A stretch of DNA of 64,000 bases from Phycisphaeraceae bacterium (GCA_020851465.1 JADZCR010000002.1:186001-250000), one strand, 5' to 3'; shown: positions 1-9,759, counted from the stretch's first letter. The notes: generated by a model from the sequence alone, not told the origin. A program made the numbers and translations.

Positions 1-318
1 GCGCTCGGCAAAGGGCGGGAGCATCGCATCGCAGCGCACCAGACGGCAGTGGTCGAGTCCCAGCTCGGCACATTTATTCGCGGCCTTGGCGAGCATTCCC
101 GCGGAGAGATCCATACCCACGACGGTTACGTTCCGAGGGTAGTGATCGAGGGTCATGCCGGTACCGACGCCGATATCGAGTACGCGGTCGCCCGGACGCA
201 GGTGAAGCTGCTGCAAAGCTCTGATCTGCCTTCGGTGGACGAGTGCACCGAAGGTGTGGTTATAAAATTTGGACCAGACGTCGTAGGTCTTTTTCGTTTT
301 TGCCTCGACCATTTTCAT
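1..318 (-). CDS. Class I SAM-dependent methyltransferase, PmtA/UbiE-like (C-terminus outside window)
   Basis: The reading frame starts at an ATG at 318 and runs off the left edge, giving 106 residues. Residues 45-60 carry the glycine-rich SAM motif I (VLDIGVGTGMTL), followed by an acidic end of strand 2 (VGMDLSAGML). The segment before motif I (WSKFYNHTFGALVHRRQIRAL) resembles phospholipid N-methyltransferases of the PmtA type, but the acceptor-binding half is not visible, so the substrate is open. The ATG overlaps the stop codon of the thioredoxin-like gene upstream (ATGA), so the two are almost certainly co-transcribed and translationally coupled. Seen: motif I and the overlap. Inferred: a lipid or quinone substrate. 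Confidence 0.85.
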   Translation of the reverse strand, partial: MKMVEAKTKKTYDVWSKFYNHTFGALVHRRQIRALQQLHLRPGDRVLDIGVGTGMTLDHYPRNVTVVGMDLSAGMLAKAANKCAELGLDHCRLVRCDAMLPPFAER

Positions 319-905
319 GGTTGTTTCACCGAAGATGGTGTAGAGAGCAGCTCACGGGTACGGGATAATACATCATCCACGCGGGGATCCGTCACGAATT
401 CAGAGGCAAGATTGCCTGCCTGATCATAAATGAGGATAGCGGGCACGACCAAATCGTTCCACTGGCGCGCGATTCCGGCAATGGCCCGGAATCGGGCGTC
501 GGTGTCAGGAATGAGCATAAAAGCATCTTTCCGGGCATGGTGGTCCTGGAGAAACTTCAATGCTGCTCCCTCGGTATCGGGATCGTCGAGCGTGACGGAG
601 ACTAACCGAACATCTTTTCCCAAAGCTCCCAGCCGGTCATGCAGCGGGCCGAACATTTCCACACAAGGGACGCACCAGGTGGCCCAGAAATCAAGCACCA
701 GAACTTGTTTCTCAGCCTTGGCCTCGGCGATAAGCCGACGCAGACCGTCGAGGTCGATCCGGTCCAGCTTTTCACCGTTTGGCTGGGTGGTGACGGCTGC
801 GGTTGGCGCCTTCGCTGGTGGTGCGGCCTGCTCACCGCATCCCGCCAGAGCGGTGACTAGAATCGTCAGTAACGCGAATCGTCCTGTTATCTTTGAGTTT
901 CTCAC
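315..905 (-). CDS. Thioredoxin-fold lipoprotein (TlpA/ResA-like)
   Basis: This 196-residue protein has an N-terminal lipoprotein signal with lipobox LAGC (Cys at residue 23) and a thioredoxin fold with the redox motif WCVPC at about residues 77-81, preceded by LVLDFWAT. A conserved cis-proline region (VVPAILIYD) lies near residue 153. It should be a membrane-anchored thiol-disulfide oxidoreductase facing the periplasm. The start is GTG at 905; a second GTG six bases further upstream (911) is equally possible, and there is no ATG. The frame stays open far upstream, but that part only mirrors the opposite-strand protease gene. The stop overlaps the methyltransferase start. It is divergent from the HtrA-like gene, with about 60 bp between them. 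Confidence 0.85.
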   Translation of the reverse strand: MRNSKITGRFALLTILVTALAGCGEQAAPPAKAPTAAVTTQPNGEKLDRIDLDGLRRLIAEAKAEKQVLVLDFWATWCVPCVEMFGPLHDRLGALGKDVRLVSVTLDDPDTEGAALKFLQDHHARKDAFMLIPDTDARFRAIAGIARQWNDLVVPAILIYDQAGNLASEFVTDPRVDDVLSRTRELLSTPSSVKQP

Positions 906-968
906 AGCCACTCTCGTAGATGCCCCGTCGCTTCGCTGCGATGTTAACGGCCCCGGAGTCCTGCTTCC

Positions 969-2360
969 ATGATGCGATACCTGAAAAATCCGCTTTTTCC
1001 GCTGATCTTGCTCCTGCCGGCGGTGGGACTGGCCGCACCTGTCACGGAATCCGCCAAACCTCTCTCTATCGACCCCATGCAGCTTCGTCGTACAGCCGTG
1101 GTCGATGTCTTTCAGAATTGCAAGGACGCGGTGGTCAATATCTCCTCCACCCAGGTCATCAAAGTGCAGACCTCCGGCATCGATTCGCTGCTGGATGACT
1201 TTTTCGATTTGCCCGGCGAGCGGCCACCCGCCGGTGTCCGCGAGGTCAAGCGGACCAGCGTCGGCAGCGGATTCGTGCTCCACCCCGCCGGATACGTAGT
1301 GACCAACGCCCACGTCGTGGCGCGTACCGCTGAGCGGAAGGTTATTTTTTCCGATGGGAAGGAGTTCGATGCCCAGCTTGTCGCCATCGACACCCAACGC
1401 GATCTGGCAGTCCTGAAAATCTCCGCAGGTAACGCGCTGCACACGCTCAAAATGGGTCGCAGCTCCGATCTGATGGTCGGCGAAACCGTCATCGCCATCG
1501 GTAATCCGCTGGGCTATCAGAACACCGTCACCGCAGGCGTCATCAGTGCGCTGGACCGCAGCATCCGGGTCAGCGACACCATCAGCTTTGACGGTCTCAT
1601 CCAGACCGACGCGAGCATCAATCCCGGGAACTCCGGCGGGCCTCTGCTCAACGTCCTGGGTGAGCTTATCGGCGTCAATACCGCCATCCGAGGTGATGCC
1701 CAGAACATCGGATTTGCCATTCCCGTCGATCATCTGCGCGATCTGCTGCCCGATCTGCTCGATGTCGAACGGCGATATCGCATCACCACTGGAATGATCT
1801 TGAATCACGATGGCCCTGCCAGGGTCGTCTCAATTCAACAGGGTTCCCCTGCCGAAAACGCGGGACTCGAACTCAACGATATCGTTGTGAAAGTCAACAG
1901 CGACGAAGTCACCAGTGACCTCGATTTTCAGATCGCGTTGATCGAACACAAGGCTGGGGACAAGATCGCGGTAACTCTCGAACGCGGAGGAAAGCTGGTG
2001 ACCACGACGCTGGTCCTCGGTGCCCGCGCCAGGCCGGACGGTCAGCGGCTGCTACATGAGATATTCGGCATCTCCGCTGAGAACGTCAACGAAAAAACCG
2101 CGAGGGCACTGGGACTCCGGAATGTCGAAGGCATCATCATCACGTTCATCGAGGAACGCAGCGCAGGCGATGTCATCGGTCTGAAGCGCGGCGACATCAT
2201 CGACCAGTTAGGCGGTTACCGGATCGCTACGCTCGACGACGCCGGCCAAGTGCTGGAAAAGGCCAAGCTCGCGACACCGATGTCGATCAGCGTGCTCCGT
2301 GCCAAAGGGAGAACCATTTTCCGGTTGCAGGGGACCATCCCCGCCACCGAGCCGAAGTAA
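969..2360 (+). CDS. HtrA/DegP-like serine protease with two PDZ domains
   Basis: This 463-residue protein has a signal peptide (about residues 1-22, ending LAAP) and a trypsin-like protease domain whose triad is readable: His115 in TNAHVV, Asp145 in RDLAVLK and Ser222 in NPGNSGGPL. Two PDZ domains follow, at about residues 265-360 and 370-455, so the architecture is that of DegP/DegQ rather than the one-PDZ DegS type. It is expected in the periplasm as a quality-control protease and chaperone. The first of two adjacent ATGs (969, 972) is given as start. The PpiD-like gene follows on the same strand after about 120 bp, which fits an envelope-folding function. Confidence 0.93.
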   Translation: MMRYLKNPLFPLILLLPAVGLAAPVTESAKPLSIDPMQLRRTAVVDVFQNCKDAVVNISSTQVIKVQTSGIDSLLDDFFDLPGERPPAGVREVKRTSVGSGFVLHPAGYVVTNAHVVARTAERKVIFSDGKEFDAQLVAIDTQRDLAVLKISAGNALHTLKMGRSSDLMVGETVIAIGNPLGYQNTVTAGVISALDRSIRVSDTISFDGLIQTDASINPGNSGGPLLNVLGELIGVNTAIRGDAQNIGFAIPVDHLRDLLPDLLDVERRYRITTGMILNHDGPARVVSIQQGSPAENAGLELNDIVVKVNSDEVTSDLDFQIALIEHKAGDKIAVTLERGGKLVTTTLVLGARARPDGQRLLHEIFGISAENVNEKTARALGLRNVEGIIITFIEERSAGDVIGLKRGDIIDQLGGYRIATLDDAGQVLEKAKLATPMSISVLRAKGRTIFRLQGTIPATEPK

Positions 2361-2478
2361 CTCCGACGGTTTCTTCCGACTAAATTTCACAGCGGGTCGG
2401 TTTGGTCAGGGGTAATCCGACTCGTCCGGCAGCGGTAGGGAATCACCTGATGTGCCGCCTGCCGCTATACTCCGCCTT

Positions 2479-4485
2479 ATGTTCAAGTTCTTCCGCAAAT
2501 ATCAAACATGGCTCCTGGCGGTCGGCGGCTCGCTGCTGATGGTTGTTTTCCTCATGGAAGGCGTGCTTGGCAGGGTTGGTAACCGCGACCCTTCCGCTGA
2601 AATCGTCGGCAGGATCAACGGCGACAAGCTCCGCGTTGCGGAGCTTCGTGACGCCCAGGGGCAGATCGATCTGATCAACCGTCTCGCACCGGTCCTCGGC
2701 CAGATGTCCGCCCAGCACGATCTCCAATGGGCCTTGATGCTCCGCGAAGCGAACCAAATGGGGCTTTCCGCCAGCGAACATGAAATCTCACAGGTCATGG
2801 GCGCGCTGGGGCTGGACAATGAATCGCTCAAAAAAGTCGCGCGTGAGCTGAAGGTGTCACCCGCTGCTATTCAGCGCACGCTCGGTAACTGGATCATCAT
2901 CCAGAACTATCACGAGCTGGTGCTCGGCCTGGCACACGTCTCGCTGCCGGAGAAATTCGCCCGCATCCAGCAGGCGCAACAACTGCTCAGTTTTGCGCGG
3001 CAGCTCCAGTCGATGCCGGAACAGTCGGCCCGGATCACCCACGCGGCGATGCTGGCGTTCGGCGCAACCAGCGGAGACCCCCGTCTAAGCTCAACCCTGC
3101 TGACGAACTTCGTCCAGAGCCAGAGCGCGGAAGTCAAGATCACCGGGGTCCGTATTTCTGCTGATCGTTACATGGCTGATGTCAAAGTTGATGACAAGGA
3201 TGTGACCGAGCTTTTTGAACGATACAAGGACAACCTGCCGGGCGAGGGTGAGCGTTATGGGTTTGGCTATCGCCGTCCGGACCGTGTGAAGATTGAATAC
3301 CTGTCGTTGCCGTTCCGTAAGCTGCTCGACAAGGTCGACGTCGGCGAAGACGAAGTGCTCAGCTACTACGACGCCAACCGCAAGGACTACCACGGCCAGA
3401 GCGAGACTCAGCCGGCACCGCCGGACCCGACCCCTGAAGTCCGACGGTCGATCGTGAATGAACTCAAGCATCGCAAAGCCCGTGATCTGGGCGGCCGGGT
3501 GATCACCGAGGCACAGACCCAGCTCAATCGTGCTGCGAACAGCTACACAATCGGCGTGCAGGGTTATTACGAGCTTCCCAAGGATTTCAAACCCACGCCG
3601 ATAACCGAAGTCGCTAGCCTGATCGAGAAAAAGTTTGGTGTGCAGCCCGATGTCGTCCAGAACGATAAAGCCTTCATCGATGCAGGCGGGCTTCGCACGC
3701 TCCGTGATATCTCGCAGAGTCTTCTCATCCTGCCCGGCAACGTCGGCGCCCCCTTTGCCGATTACGTGCTGAGTGCCAGGGAGTTGTCGCCCAAAGCCAA
3801 CAATCCTCTCATCGGCCGGAGACTGCAGGTCGGTATCGCCAGCCAGCCGCTGACCACTCAGAGTCTGGATGAGCCGTCGCAATTCATGTTTCGCCTGATT
3901 GCAGCCGAGCCGTCACATACGCCTGCGTCGCTGGCGGAGGTGCGTGAGGAAGTTGAGCGTGATGCAAAACAGCTCAAGGCTTTCGAGAAACTGGTCAACT
4001 CCGGCCAGGACTGGGTTGACCGTTTCATCAAGGAAGGCCCCGAAATACTGGCGAAAGAAGTGCAGTCTCTGGTGATCGCGCCGCCGCCGTTCCCGCGACG
4101 TGAGTTCGACATGCAGAGTCTCGACGTGCCGAACGTCGAGGGCGTCGGTCGAAGCGAAGCGTTCGTCAATCGCATCTTTGACCTGGCGTCCTCGCTCAAC
4201 GATGCGGGCGGCGTGGACAAGGCGACCCTCGCCAGCCGCGTCACGTCGATCCCCGTGGACCGACAACTAAGCCTTTACGTGGTCCGTCTGGACAGCTTCA
4301 CACCCATCACGCGCACACAATACGAACAAAATGCGACGCGCGGAATCGCAGCGATTCATCAATGGGTGATGAGTGAGGCGAAGGATGACCCCTTCAGCGT
4401 CGAAAGTATTTCCAAACGGATCGGTTACGTGGCGGAGCACCCGGAAACCGCCAAGACCCAGCCGACTGAAGGCGCTGCGGAGTAA
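2479..4485 (+). CDS. PpiD/SurA-like membrane-anchored periplasmic chaperone
   Basis: This 668-residue protein starts at ATG 2479 (MFKFFRKYQTWLLAV), since the open frame upstream of it has no signal character. It has one N-terminal membrane segment (about residues 11-31), then a SurA_N/PpiD-like region (ADPSAEIVGRINGDKL type, with helical segments around 50-190) and further helical and strand segments. A motif typical of PpiD spacing (VKIEYLSLPF, about residue 273) is present. I cannot find the parvulin signature (GGDLG ... FG.H) anywhere, so it may have lost isomerase activity and work only as a chaperone. The neighbour upstream is the HtrA-like protease. Seen: anchor and size. Family assignment is by resemblance. 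Confidence 0.7.
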   Translation: MFKFFRKYQTWLLAVGGSLLMVVFLMEGVLGRVGNRDPSAEIVGRINGDKLRVAELRDAQGQIDLINRLAPVLGQMSAQHDLQWALMLREANQMGLSASEHEISQVMGALGLDNESLKKVARELKVSPAAIQRTLGNWIIIQNYHELVLGLAHVSLPEKFARIQQAQQLLSFARQLQSMPEQSARITHAAMLAFGATSGDPRLSSTLLTNFVQSQSAEVKITGVRISADRYMADVKVDDKDVTELFERYKDNLPGEGERYGFGYRRPDRVKIEYLSLPFRKLLDKVDVGEDEVLSYYDANRKDYHGQSETQPAPPDPTPEVRRSIVNELKHRKARDLGGRVITEAQTQLNRAANSYTIGVQGYYELPKDFKPTPITEVASLIEKKFGVQPDVVQNDKAFIDAGGLRTLRDISQSLLILPGNVGAPFADYVLSARELSPKANNPLIGRRLQVGIASQPLTTQSLDEPSQFMFRLIAAEPSHTPASLAEVREEVERDAKQLKAFEKLVNSGQDWVDRFIKEGPEILAKEVQSLVIAPPPFPRREFDMQSLDVPNVEGVGRSEAFVNRIFDLASSLNDAGGVDKATLASRVTSIPVDRQLSLYVVRLDSFTPITRTQYEQNATRGIAAIHQWVMSEAKDDPFSVESISKRIGYVAEHPETAKTQPTEGAAE

Positions 4486-4569
4486 GGACGATCTCGCTGA
4501 CAGGTGGTGGTGACGACTTTCCACCGCCTGACGCGGTAAACAGGCAGCGTCTGCATTGTCCCGATGTCG

Positions 4570-4926
4570 TTACGACACGGTTGAACCCGGCGGAACCTCC
4601 TTCGACGGCGTCAGCACGACCACATCACGAATTTCGTCGCCGTCCCTGGCACTGGCCGCCAGGAGCATGCCGTTGGAGACTTCACCGCGCATCGCACGAG
4701 GGGCGAGATTGGCGACCACGATGATCTGTTTTCCCACGAGCACGGATGGATCGGCGTAAAACTGTCGGATACCTGCGCAGATTTGCCGCGTTTCATGGCC
4801 AAGGTTGACCTGAAGTTTGAGCAGGCGGTCGGCGTTGGGGTGCGGTTCGGCAGCAACCACCGTCGCCACCCGCAGGTCGATCTTCGCAAAGTCCTCGATG
4901 GTGATCGTGGGTTTAATATCCATCAT
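4570..4926 (-). CDS. tRNA-binding-domain protein (MetG C-terminal / CsaA-like)
   Basis: About 118 residues forming a single OB-fold tRNA-binding domain of the kind found at the C-terminus of methionyl-tRNA synthetase and in CsaA/Arc1p. Diagnostic strings are FAKIDLRVATVV, HPNADRLLKLQV and GIRQFY, followed by IIVVANLAPRAMRGEVSNGM. It is freestanding: the frame contains no synthetase catalytic domain. Two ATGs in tandem (4926, 4923) follow a GAGG ribosome-binding site by 7-10 bases, which settles the start over longer open-frame options. It is convergent with the PpiD-like gene and divergent from the AsmA-like gene. It could be a detached MetRS beta-like subunit or a chaperone; the sequence alone does not decide. 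Confidence 0.88.
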   Translation of the reverse strand: MMDIKPTITIEDFAKIDLRVATVVAAEPHPNADRLLKLQVNLGHETRQICAGIRQFYADPSVLVGKQIIVVANLAPRAMRGEVSNGMLLAASARDGDEIRDVVVLTPSKEVPPGSTVS

Positions 4927-5117
4927 GATGATGCCTCGTCGGGTTGGAGGAACTCCGCAAGGATAACTCATCATTCGCTTTGACGCATGATGCGGATGCG
5001 ATGGATCACATTTCGCGCAGCCCCGTCTAGAATGGTTACGGAAACGGATGGCTGTCTCGGCTGTGGTACACACCGGCGGGCAGTCATCGGAGATTGCCTG
5101 TCCGCCCAGAGGATTCC

Positions 5118-8100
5118 TTGTCGCGACTGAGGCACATCACCGGGAAGTTTGGACGCCGCCGACGTCTCCGTCGCGGCGTGCTGCTGTCCATTCTTCTGCT
5201 GCTGGTCTGCTTTCTGGGATTGATTTTCTACGTCAGCAGGCCCAAGCGGCTCGCGGGACTGGCGAGCATGTTGCTGACGGAGATGACCGGTGCCAACGTG
5301 ACGATCCAATCCGCGCGGATCGGCATCGACGGAAGCATCCGACTGCGTGATGTCGAGCTGCGGGTGCCGGGTGACAACGTGGACGCCGACCGACTCTTCA
5401 CTGCGGGCCGTGTCCACATACGTCAGGACGTACTAAGCCTGCTCGGCGGTCGCTTCAAACCCACGAGCATGGTGCTCTATCAGCCAACGCTCTACGTCAC
5501 GGAAGACCCCGTGGCGGGCACGTTCAATTACCAACGTCTGCGGAAAATCGAAAAGCCTCCTTCGGAAAAAAAGATCAAGGAGCTACCCGACGTGGTGGTA
5601 CGCGAAGGTGTGCTGGCCTTCGGTGAGGTCGAGGCCGGCCACTATCTCGAGCTGGGTCGCATCCAGGCCAGCGGAAATCTCGTCGGGCAGACCGGCAGCA
5701 CGAACATCTACTCCTTCGTGCTGCGACAGGAACAGACGACCGACCAACTCGCAGCCGGCAACGGCACGCAGGCGCAGCCGGTGCTCAGCGGCAAACTCGA
5801 TCTGGAAAAGCGCACCGTGTCGGGTGAGCTGCGTGGTTTTGCCTTCGAGGGGTCACAGCGCAACGTCCTGCCGCGGCGTTTCCGTGAATGGTGGGACCGA
5901 CTCGAACCGACCGGCGACTGGCCGACCGTGAGCTTTGGTTTTGATCCCGATCCGACCATCGGTCTGCACGCCATCCTCGAAGTCAAGAATGCGTCCATCC
6001 AGATTCCCAAGGAATACCTTGACGCCCGCATGACGGAGGTTTCGGGAAAGTTCACCATCGCCAAAAACACGATCAACGTATCCCAGCTCAGAGGAAACAT
6101 TGCCGGCCTCAACTACATCGTCAATGGAAAGATCGAAGGCTTCGATAAATCTTCACCCTTCAATCTCAATGTCAAAGTGGATGCCTTCGACGTGCCTGCT
6201 GATCCCGACTTCTGGCGCAAACGCTCCGCGAAAATCGCCAAGATTTTCGACCGCTTCCCCGGCACGGGAAAAATCAGCGGCTACCTCAACCTCGAACGAG
6301 ACACCGCTGACGGAGAATTGAAAAAGGACGGCTTGATCCAGATCCGCAATGCGAAGGGTTATTACTCCAAGTTCCGCTACATGCTCCAGAATGTCTCGGG
6401 TGACATCCGTCTGCATAACGACCGCATCGAAGTGGTGAACGTCTCTGGCGTGGGGCTGCACGGCGGACAGATCATGATTACCGGCCAGATCGCGCCGGTG
6501 GCGGAGAACGCCGCGGTTGACCTGACCGTAACCGCCGTCGGCCTGCCTGTGGATGACCTGCTCCGCGAGGCCCTCAATGACAAGCAGCGGACAGCTCTGG
6601 ATATGTTCCTCGACGCGCAGCATTACCAGCGGCTGCGCACGATCGGCATTTTGCAGAGCACAAAGGATAAAGAGTCACGACGGGACGAACTCGACTCCCT
6701 CCGCGCGCAAAAACGCGACCTCGAAGGCAAAGTCGGCACGAGCGATCAGGTCTCCCTGGTCACCAAAAAGATCGAAGAACTCAAGACGGTGCTTGAGCAG
6801 CCGGTCTTCGACCTTGCGGGGAAAATCAACCTCACGGTGCAGATCACCCGTCCGCTGGGACGCGGAAAAAAATTCCGCAGCAAGATCATCGCGGAGACCG
6901 ACGAGTTCAACATTCTTTTCAAGTACTGGCCTTATCCCTTGCGGCTCGTCGGCGGAAAGCTGACGATCAACATGCCCGAAGTCATCGCGGAAAAGATCGA
7001 GGCTCAGGGCCTGACCGGTGGGAAAGGCCAACTCGACGGTACGGTCCAATTTGAAGGCGGCGTCAATCCAAAACTCACCGTCAGCGGTTCCGCCCTGCCG
7101 GTGGATGAAGTGCTGCTCGCGTCCATCCCGCAGCCGCAGGATCGCTGGGTTCGTGATTTTCACCTCAATGGCGCGATAGACGCCAATGGGTCGGTCTTCA
7201 AGGAAGCAGACGGCCAGATTGATTTCAACATGGGGTTACAGATCACCGACGGAACCGCCCGCCCATTCAACGGCCGGTACCAGATCGATGATCTCAAAGC
7301 CCGGATCGCGCTGGAACGACGCAAGGCCACCATCGAATCACTCACGGGTAAGCACAACCAATCCAATCTTTCGCTGGCGGGGGTTGCGGAGTGGCTGGAG
7401 GGAGCTGCGAATGTTGCCGTTAACGTGAAACTCGACGATGTCCGGCTCTCGGACCCGGTGCTTGATCTGATTCCACCCGAAGAAGCGGCCTCCAGGCGAC
7501 TCCGCGCGCTCTTCGACACTTACAAACCCGACGGCACGCTTGATGCCGAACTGGATTACAAAACCAACGGCCGCAAGGAGTCGGAATTTTCACTGACGAT
7601 GAAGCCCGAATCTCTCGCCTTCGACCTGCGCGGCCAGCGGGTGCAGCTCACCGACATCACCGGCGAAGCGACGGCGTATCGCAACGGCGTGCGGTTGAAG
7701 GACTGGAGCGCAACTTTCGACAAGGGACGTTTCAAAGCATCAGGGGAAATGAACTTTGGAGAAAAGCCCGAAGTCGATCTGAGCTTCGACGCGACGAACA
7801 AGAGCTTCGGTCCGGCGATCCGATCCGTCATCCCGCCCAGCGTCACTAAAGTGATCGATGCCCTGAAACTCAACGGCGGATACGAGATCAAGGACGCTCA
7901 CCTGATCTACCGCCCCGCCGCCACGGATAAGGACCTAGTCGATTTCAAAGGAAAACTGAAACTCATCGACGCAACAGCCACCGTTGGCGTGGCGATCACC
8001 GACCTCCAGGGTGAGCTTGATATCGCTGCAACGCTCGCGCCCAACGCCCAGTGGCCGCGACTGGACTTAACGCTCGATGCGCCGCAACTCAAAGCGGTCG

Positions 8101-8879
8101 ATCGACAGATTGCGCCGTTGACGCTGCATCTGGTATCCACCCGGGATCCGGCGGTGATCGAAATCAAGGAACTCAAGGGCGAACTCTACGGCGGCGCGAT
8201 CTGGGGCACAGGCTCCGTCGATATGAGCCGTGGCGGTCATTACAGCCTGAGCATGAGCATGCACGATGCACTGCTCGACGGCGTGGTGCATCCGCAGAAT
8301 CATCCGCTGGATAAGCCGGATACGACGACCCAACCCGATGGAGAACGGGTGCCGACCGGCAAAATCGCCGCAAGTCTGACGATCGAAGGCACGCCGGGGA
8401 ACCCCACAGACCGGCGCGGTCGAGGAAATATCGACATCCGTGATGCGAAACTCTACGAGCTGCCTATGGCACTGGGAATGCTGCAATTACTTAATTTCAG
8501 CCTGCCCACCTCCAGATCGTTCGACCGCGCATCGGTGAGTTATCTGATCTACGGCGATACGGTTCGGTTCGACGCCATCGCCATCGAAGCCCCGTCGATC
8601 CGTATCGTCGGCACCGGTGAAATGGAATACGAAAGCCTCAAGCTCAATCTGAATCTTGCCAGCCGAAATCCCAGAGCACTCAACGATCCGCTGACTTCCA
8701 TCATGTCGGGAATCAAGGATGAACTCGTCAGCATCCACGTCGGCGGCACACTGACCAAACCTAAAACACAGGTCCAGAGCTTCACGAAGGTCAAAGGAAC
8801 ATGGAAGGAAATTTTCGGCGGTAAGTCGTCATCGAAATCTTTCGACTCCTCGATGACAACGACTTCCGCGGAAAGGTAG
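5118..8879 (+). CDS. Very large AsmA/TamB-like envelope protein
   Basis: About 1,253 residues. A basic N-terminus and one membrane segment (about residues 20-40) precede a long, repetitive beta-rich region typical of AsmA/TamB-type lipid-transport or outer-membrane-biogenesis proteins. An AsmA-like C-terminal segment (about 1100-1220) contains LYELPMALGMLQLLNFSLP and LASRNPRALNDPL. A charged coiled-coil-like insertion lies around residues 520-565 (KDKESRRDELDSLRAQKRDL). I chose TTG at 5118 because AGAGGA sits 4 bases before it; an in-frame TTG at 5094 is the alternative. The start is divergent from the tRNA-binding-domain gene. Role is inferred from fold character: an inner-membrane-anchored periplasmic bridge. 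Confidence 0.75.
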   Translation: MSRLRHITGKFGRRRRLRRGVLLSILLLLVCFLGLIFYVSRPKRLAGLASMLLTEMTGANVTIQSARIGIDGSIRLRDVELRVPGDNVDADRLFTAGRVHIRQDVLSLLGGRFKPTSMVLYQPTLYVTEDPVAGTFNYQRLRKIEKPPSEKKIKELPDVVVREGVLAFGEVEAGHYLELGRIQASGNLVGQTGSTNIYSFVLRQEQTTDQLAAGNGTQAQPVLSGKLDLEKRTVSGELRGFAFEGSQRNVLPRRFREWWDRLEPTGDWPTVSFGFDPDPTIGLHAILEVKNASIQIPKEYLDARMTEVSGKFTIAKNTINVSQLRGNIAGLNYIVNGKIEGFDKSSPFNLNVKVDAFDVPADPDFWRKRSAKIAKIFDRFPGTGKISGYLNLERDTADGELKKDGLIQIRNAKGYYSKFRYMLQNVSGDIRLHNDRIEVVNVSGVGLHGGQIMITGQIAPVAENAAVDLTVTAVGLPVDDLLREALNDKQRTALDMFLDAQHYQRLRTIGILQSTKDKESRRDELDSLRAQKRDLEGKVGTSDQVSLVTKKIEELKTVLEQPVFDLAGKINLTVQITRPLGRGKKFRSKIIAETDEFNILFKYWPYPLRLVGGKLTINMPEVIAEKIEAQGLTGGKGQLDGTVQFEGGVNPKLTVSGSALPVDEVLLASIPQPQDRWVRDFHLNGAIDANGSVFKEADGQIDFNMGLQITDGTARPFNGRYQIDDLKARIALERRKATIESLTGKHNQSNLSLAGVAEWLEGAANVAVNVKLDDVRLSDPVLDLIPPEEAASRRLRALFDTYKPDGTLDAELDYKTNGRKESEFSLTMKPESLAFDLRGQRVQLTDITGEATAYRNGVRLKDWSATFDKGRFKASGEMNFGEKPEVDLSFDATNKSFGPAIRSVIPPSVTKVIDALKLNGGYEIKDAHLIYRPAATDKDLVDFKGKLKLIDATATVGVAITDLQGELDIAATLAPNAQWPRLDLTLDAPQLKAVDRQIAPLTLHLVSTRDPAVIEIKELKGELYGGAIWGTGSVDMSRGGHYSLSMSMHDALLDGVVHPQNHPLDKPDTTTQPDGERVPTGKIAASLTIEGTPGNPTDRRGRGNIDIRDAKLYELPMALGMLQLLNFSLPTSRSFDRASVSYLIYGDTVRFDAIAIEAPSIRIVGTGEMEYESLKLNLNLASRNPRALNDPLTSIMSGIKDELVSIHVGGTLTKPKTQVQSFTKVKGTWKEIFGGKSSSKSFDSSMTTTSAER

Positions 8880-8921
8880 CTCCGCACCAACGAGGCGATG
8901 CCCGTCTTGTTCTCTGACTAC

Positions 8922-9731
8922 TCAGCGGCCCGCGTCAAGCGGTTGGGACGGCCTCATCACGTCGGTCCAGTAGGTCAGGGCTACGGCATCAATGATGGCT
9001 TCAGGCAGAAGCCCGCGATGCGGCACTACACTCGACGATGGCTGTACCGGCACGGTCGCCAGAATAGGCACGCGACTCATCTTCTGCAGCCAGGGACGAT
9101 TGGTGGACATCGCCAGATCGCGCGTCGGCGTGCCTGCGGATGAGTCGGCATCAAAGCCGTTGATCACGATCCCTGCTATTTCGCAGCCTGACTGACGCAG
9201 GGCATCGAGTGTCAGGGCGGTGTGATTGAGCGTGCCGAGAGTAGCACGGGTCACGACGACGACAGGGAAACCCACTGCGCGGATCAGGTCGAGCACAGTG
9301 TGATGCGGGTTTGTGCCGTCAATGGGGACCTTCACACCGCCAACGCCTTCGATGAGAAGGACATCGTTTGCATCATCGAGGACAGCCAGACAACGGGCGA
9401 TGTTGTCGAAATCGACCGGTTCACCGGTAACTTCCGCTGCGACAGCGGGCGCGACGGCGGGCAGATAACGCACGGGATTAATCACATCGAGCGGCGCAGC
9501 GGTCTGCGCAAAGTGCGCCAGAGCTTCGGCGTCCTCGCTGACAAGACCTTCCCGGTCGCGGCGGCATCCGGTCGCCAGCGGCTTGCATACGCCGACACGG
9601 ACCGCTGCTTGTCGTCTCAGGGCTGCGGCGATGGCGCAGGTGATGACCGTCTTTCCGACGCCGGTATCGGTCGCGGTGATGAAAAGGCCGGGCTTGGTGA
9701 GACGGAGCGGGCGGGAAAACATCGAGCGCAT
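8922..9731 (-). CDS. bioD: Dethiobiotin synthetase
   Basis: This 269-residue protein catalyses ATP-dependent carboxylation and ring closure of 7,8-diaminononanoate to dethiobiotin, the penultimate step of biotin synthesis. The P-loop is TDTGVGKT at about residues 21-28. It is followed by a catalytic lysine region (GVCKPLATG), LLIEGVGGVKVP and VVVVTRATLGTLNHT, all standard for BioD. It is slightly longer than the common 220-240 residues, mainly in the central and C-terminal part. It lies 28 bp downstream of mgtE on the same strand. No other biotin gene is in the window. ATG at 9722 is a possible alternative start. Confidence 0.93.
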   Translation of the reverse strand: MRSMFSRPLRLTKPGLFITATDTGVGKTVITCAIAAALRRQAAVRVGVCKPLATGCRRDREGLVSEDAEALAHFAQTAAPLDVINPVRYLPAVAPAVAAEVTGEPVDFDNIARCLAVLDDANDVLLIEGVGGVKVPIDGTNPHHTVLDLIRAVGFPVVVVTRATLGTLNHTALTLDALRQSGCEIAGIVINGFDADSSAGTPTRDLAMSTNRPWLQKMSRVPILATVPVQPSSSVVPHRGLLPEAIIDAVALTYWTDVMRPSQPLDAGR

Positions 9732-9759
9732 GATAGCGGCAAAGCGGAGGTCGCCGGCG

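Noticed and set aside
906-1808. Long minus-strand frame continuing upstream of the thioredoxin-like lipoprotein
   Set aside because: It lies wholly opposite the HtrA-like protease gene, has no family character, and the lipoprotein signal begins only at the GTG near 905.
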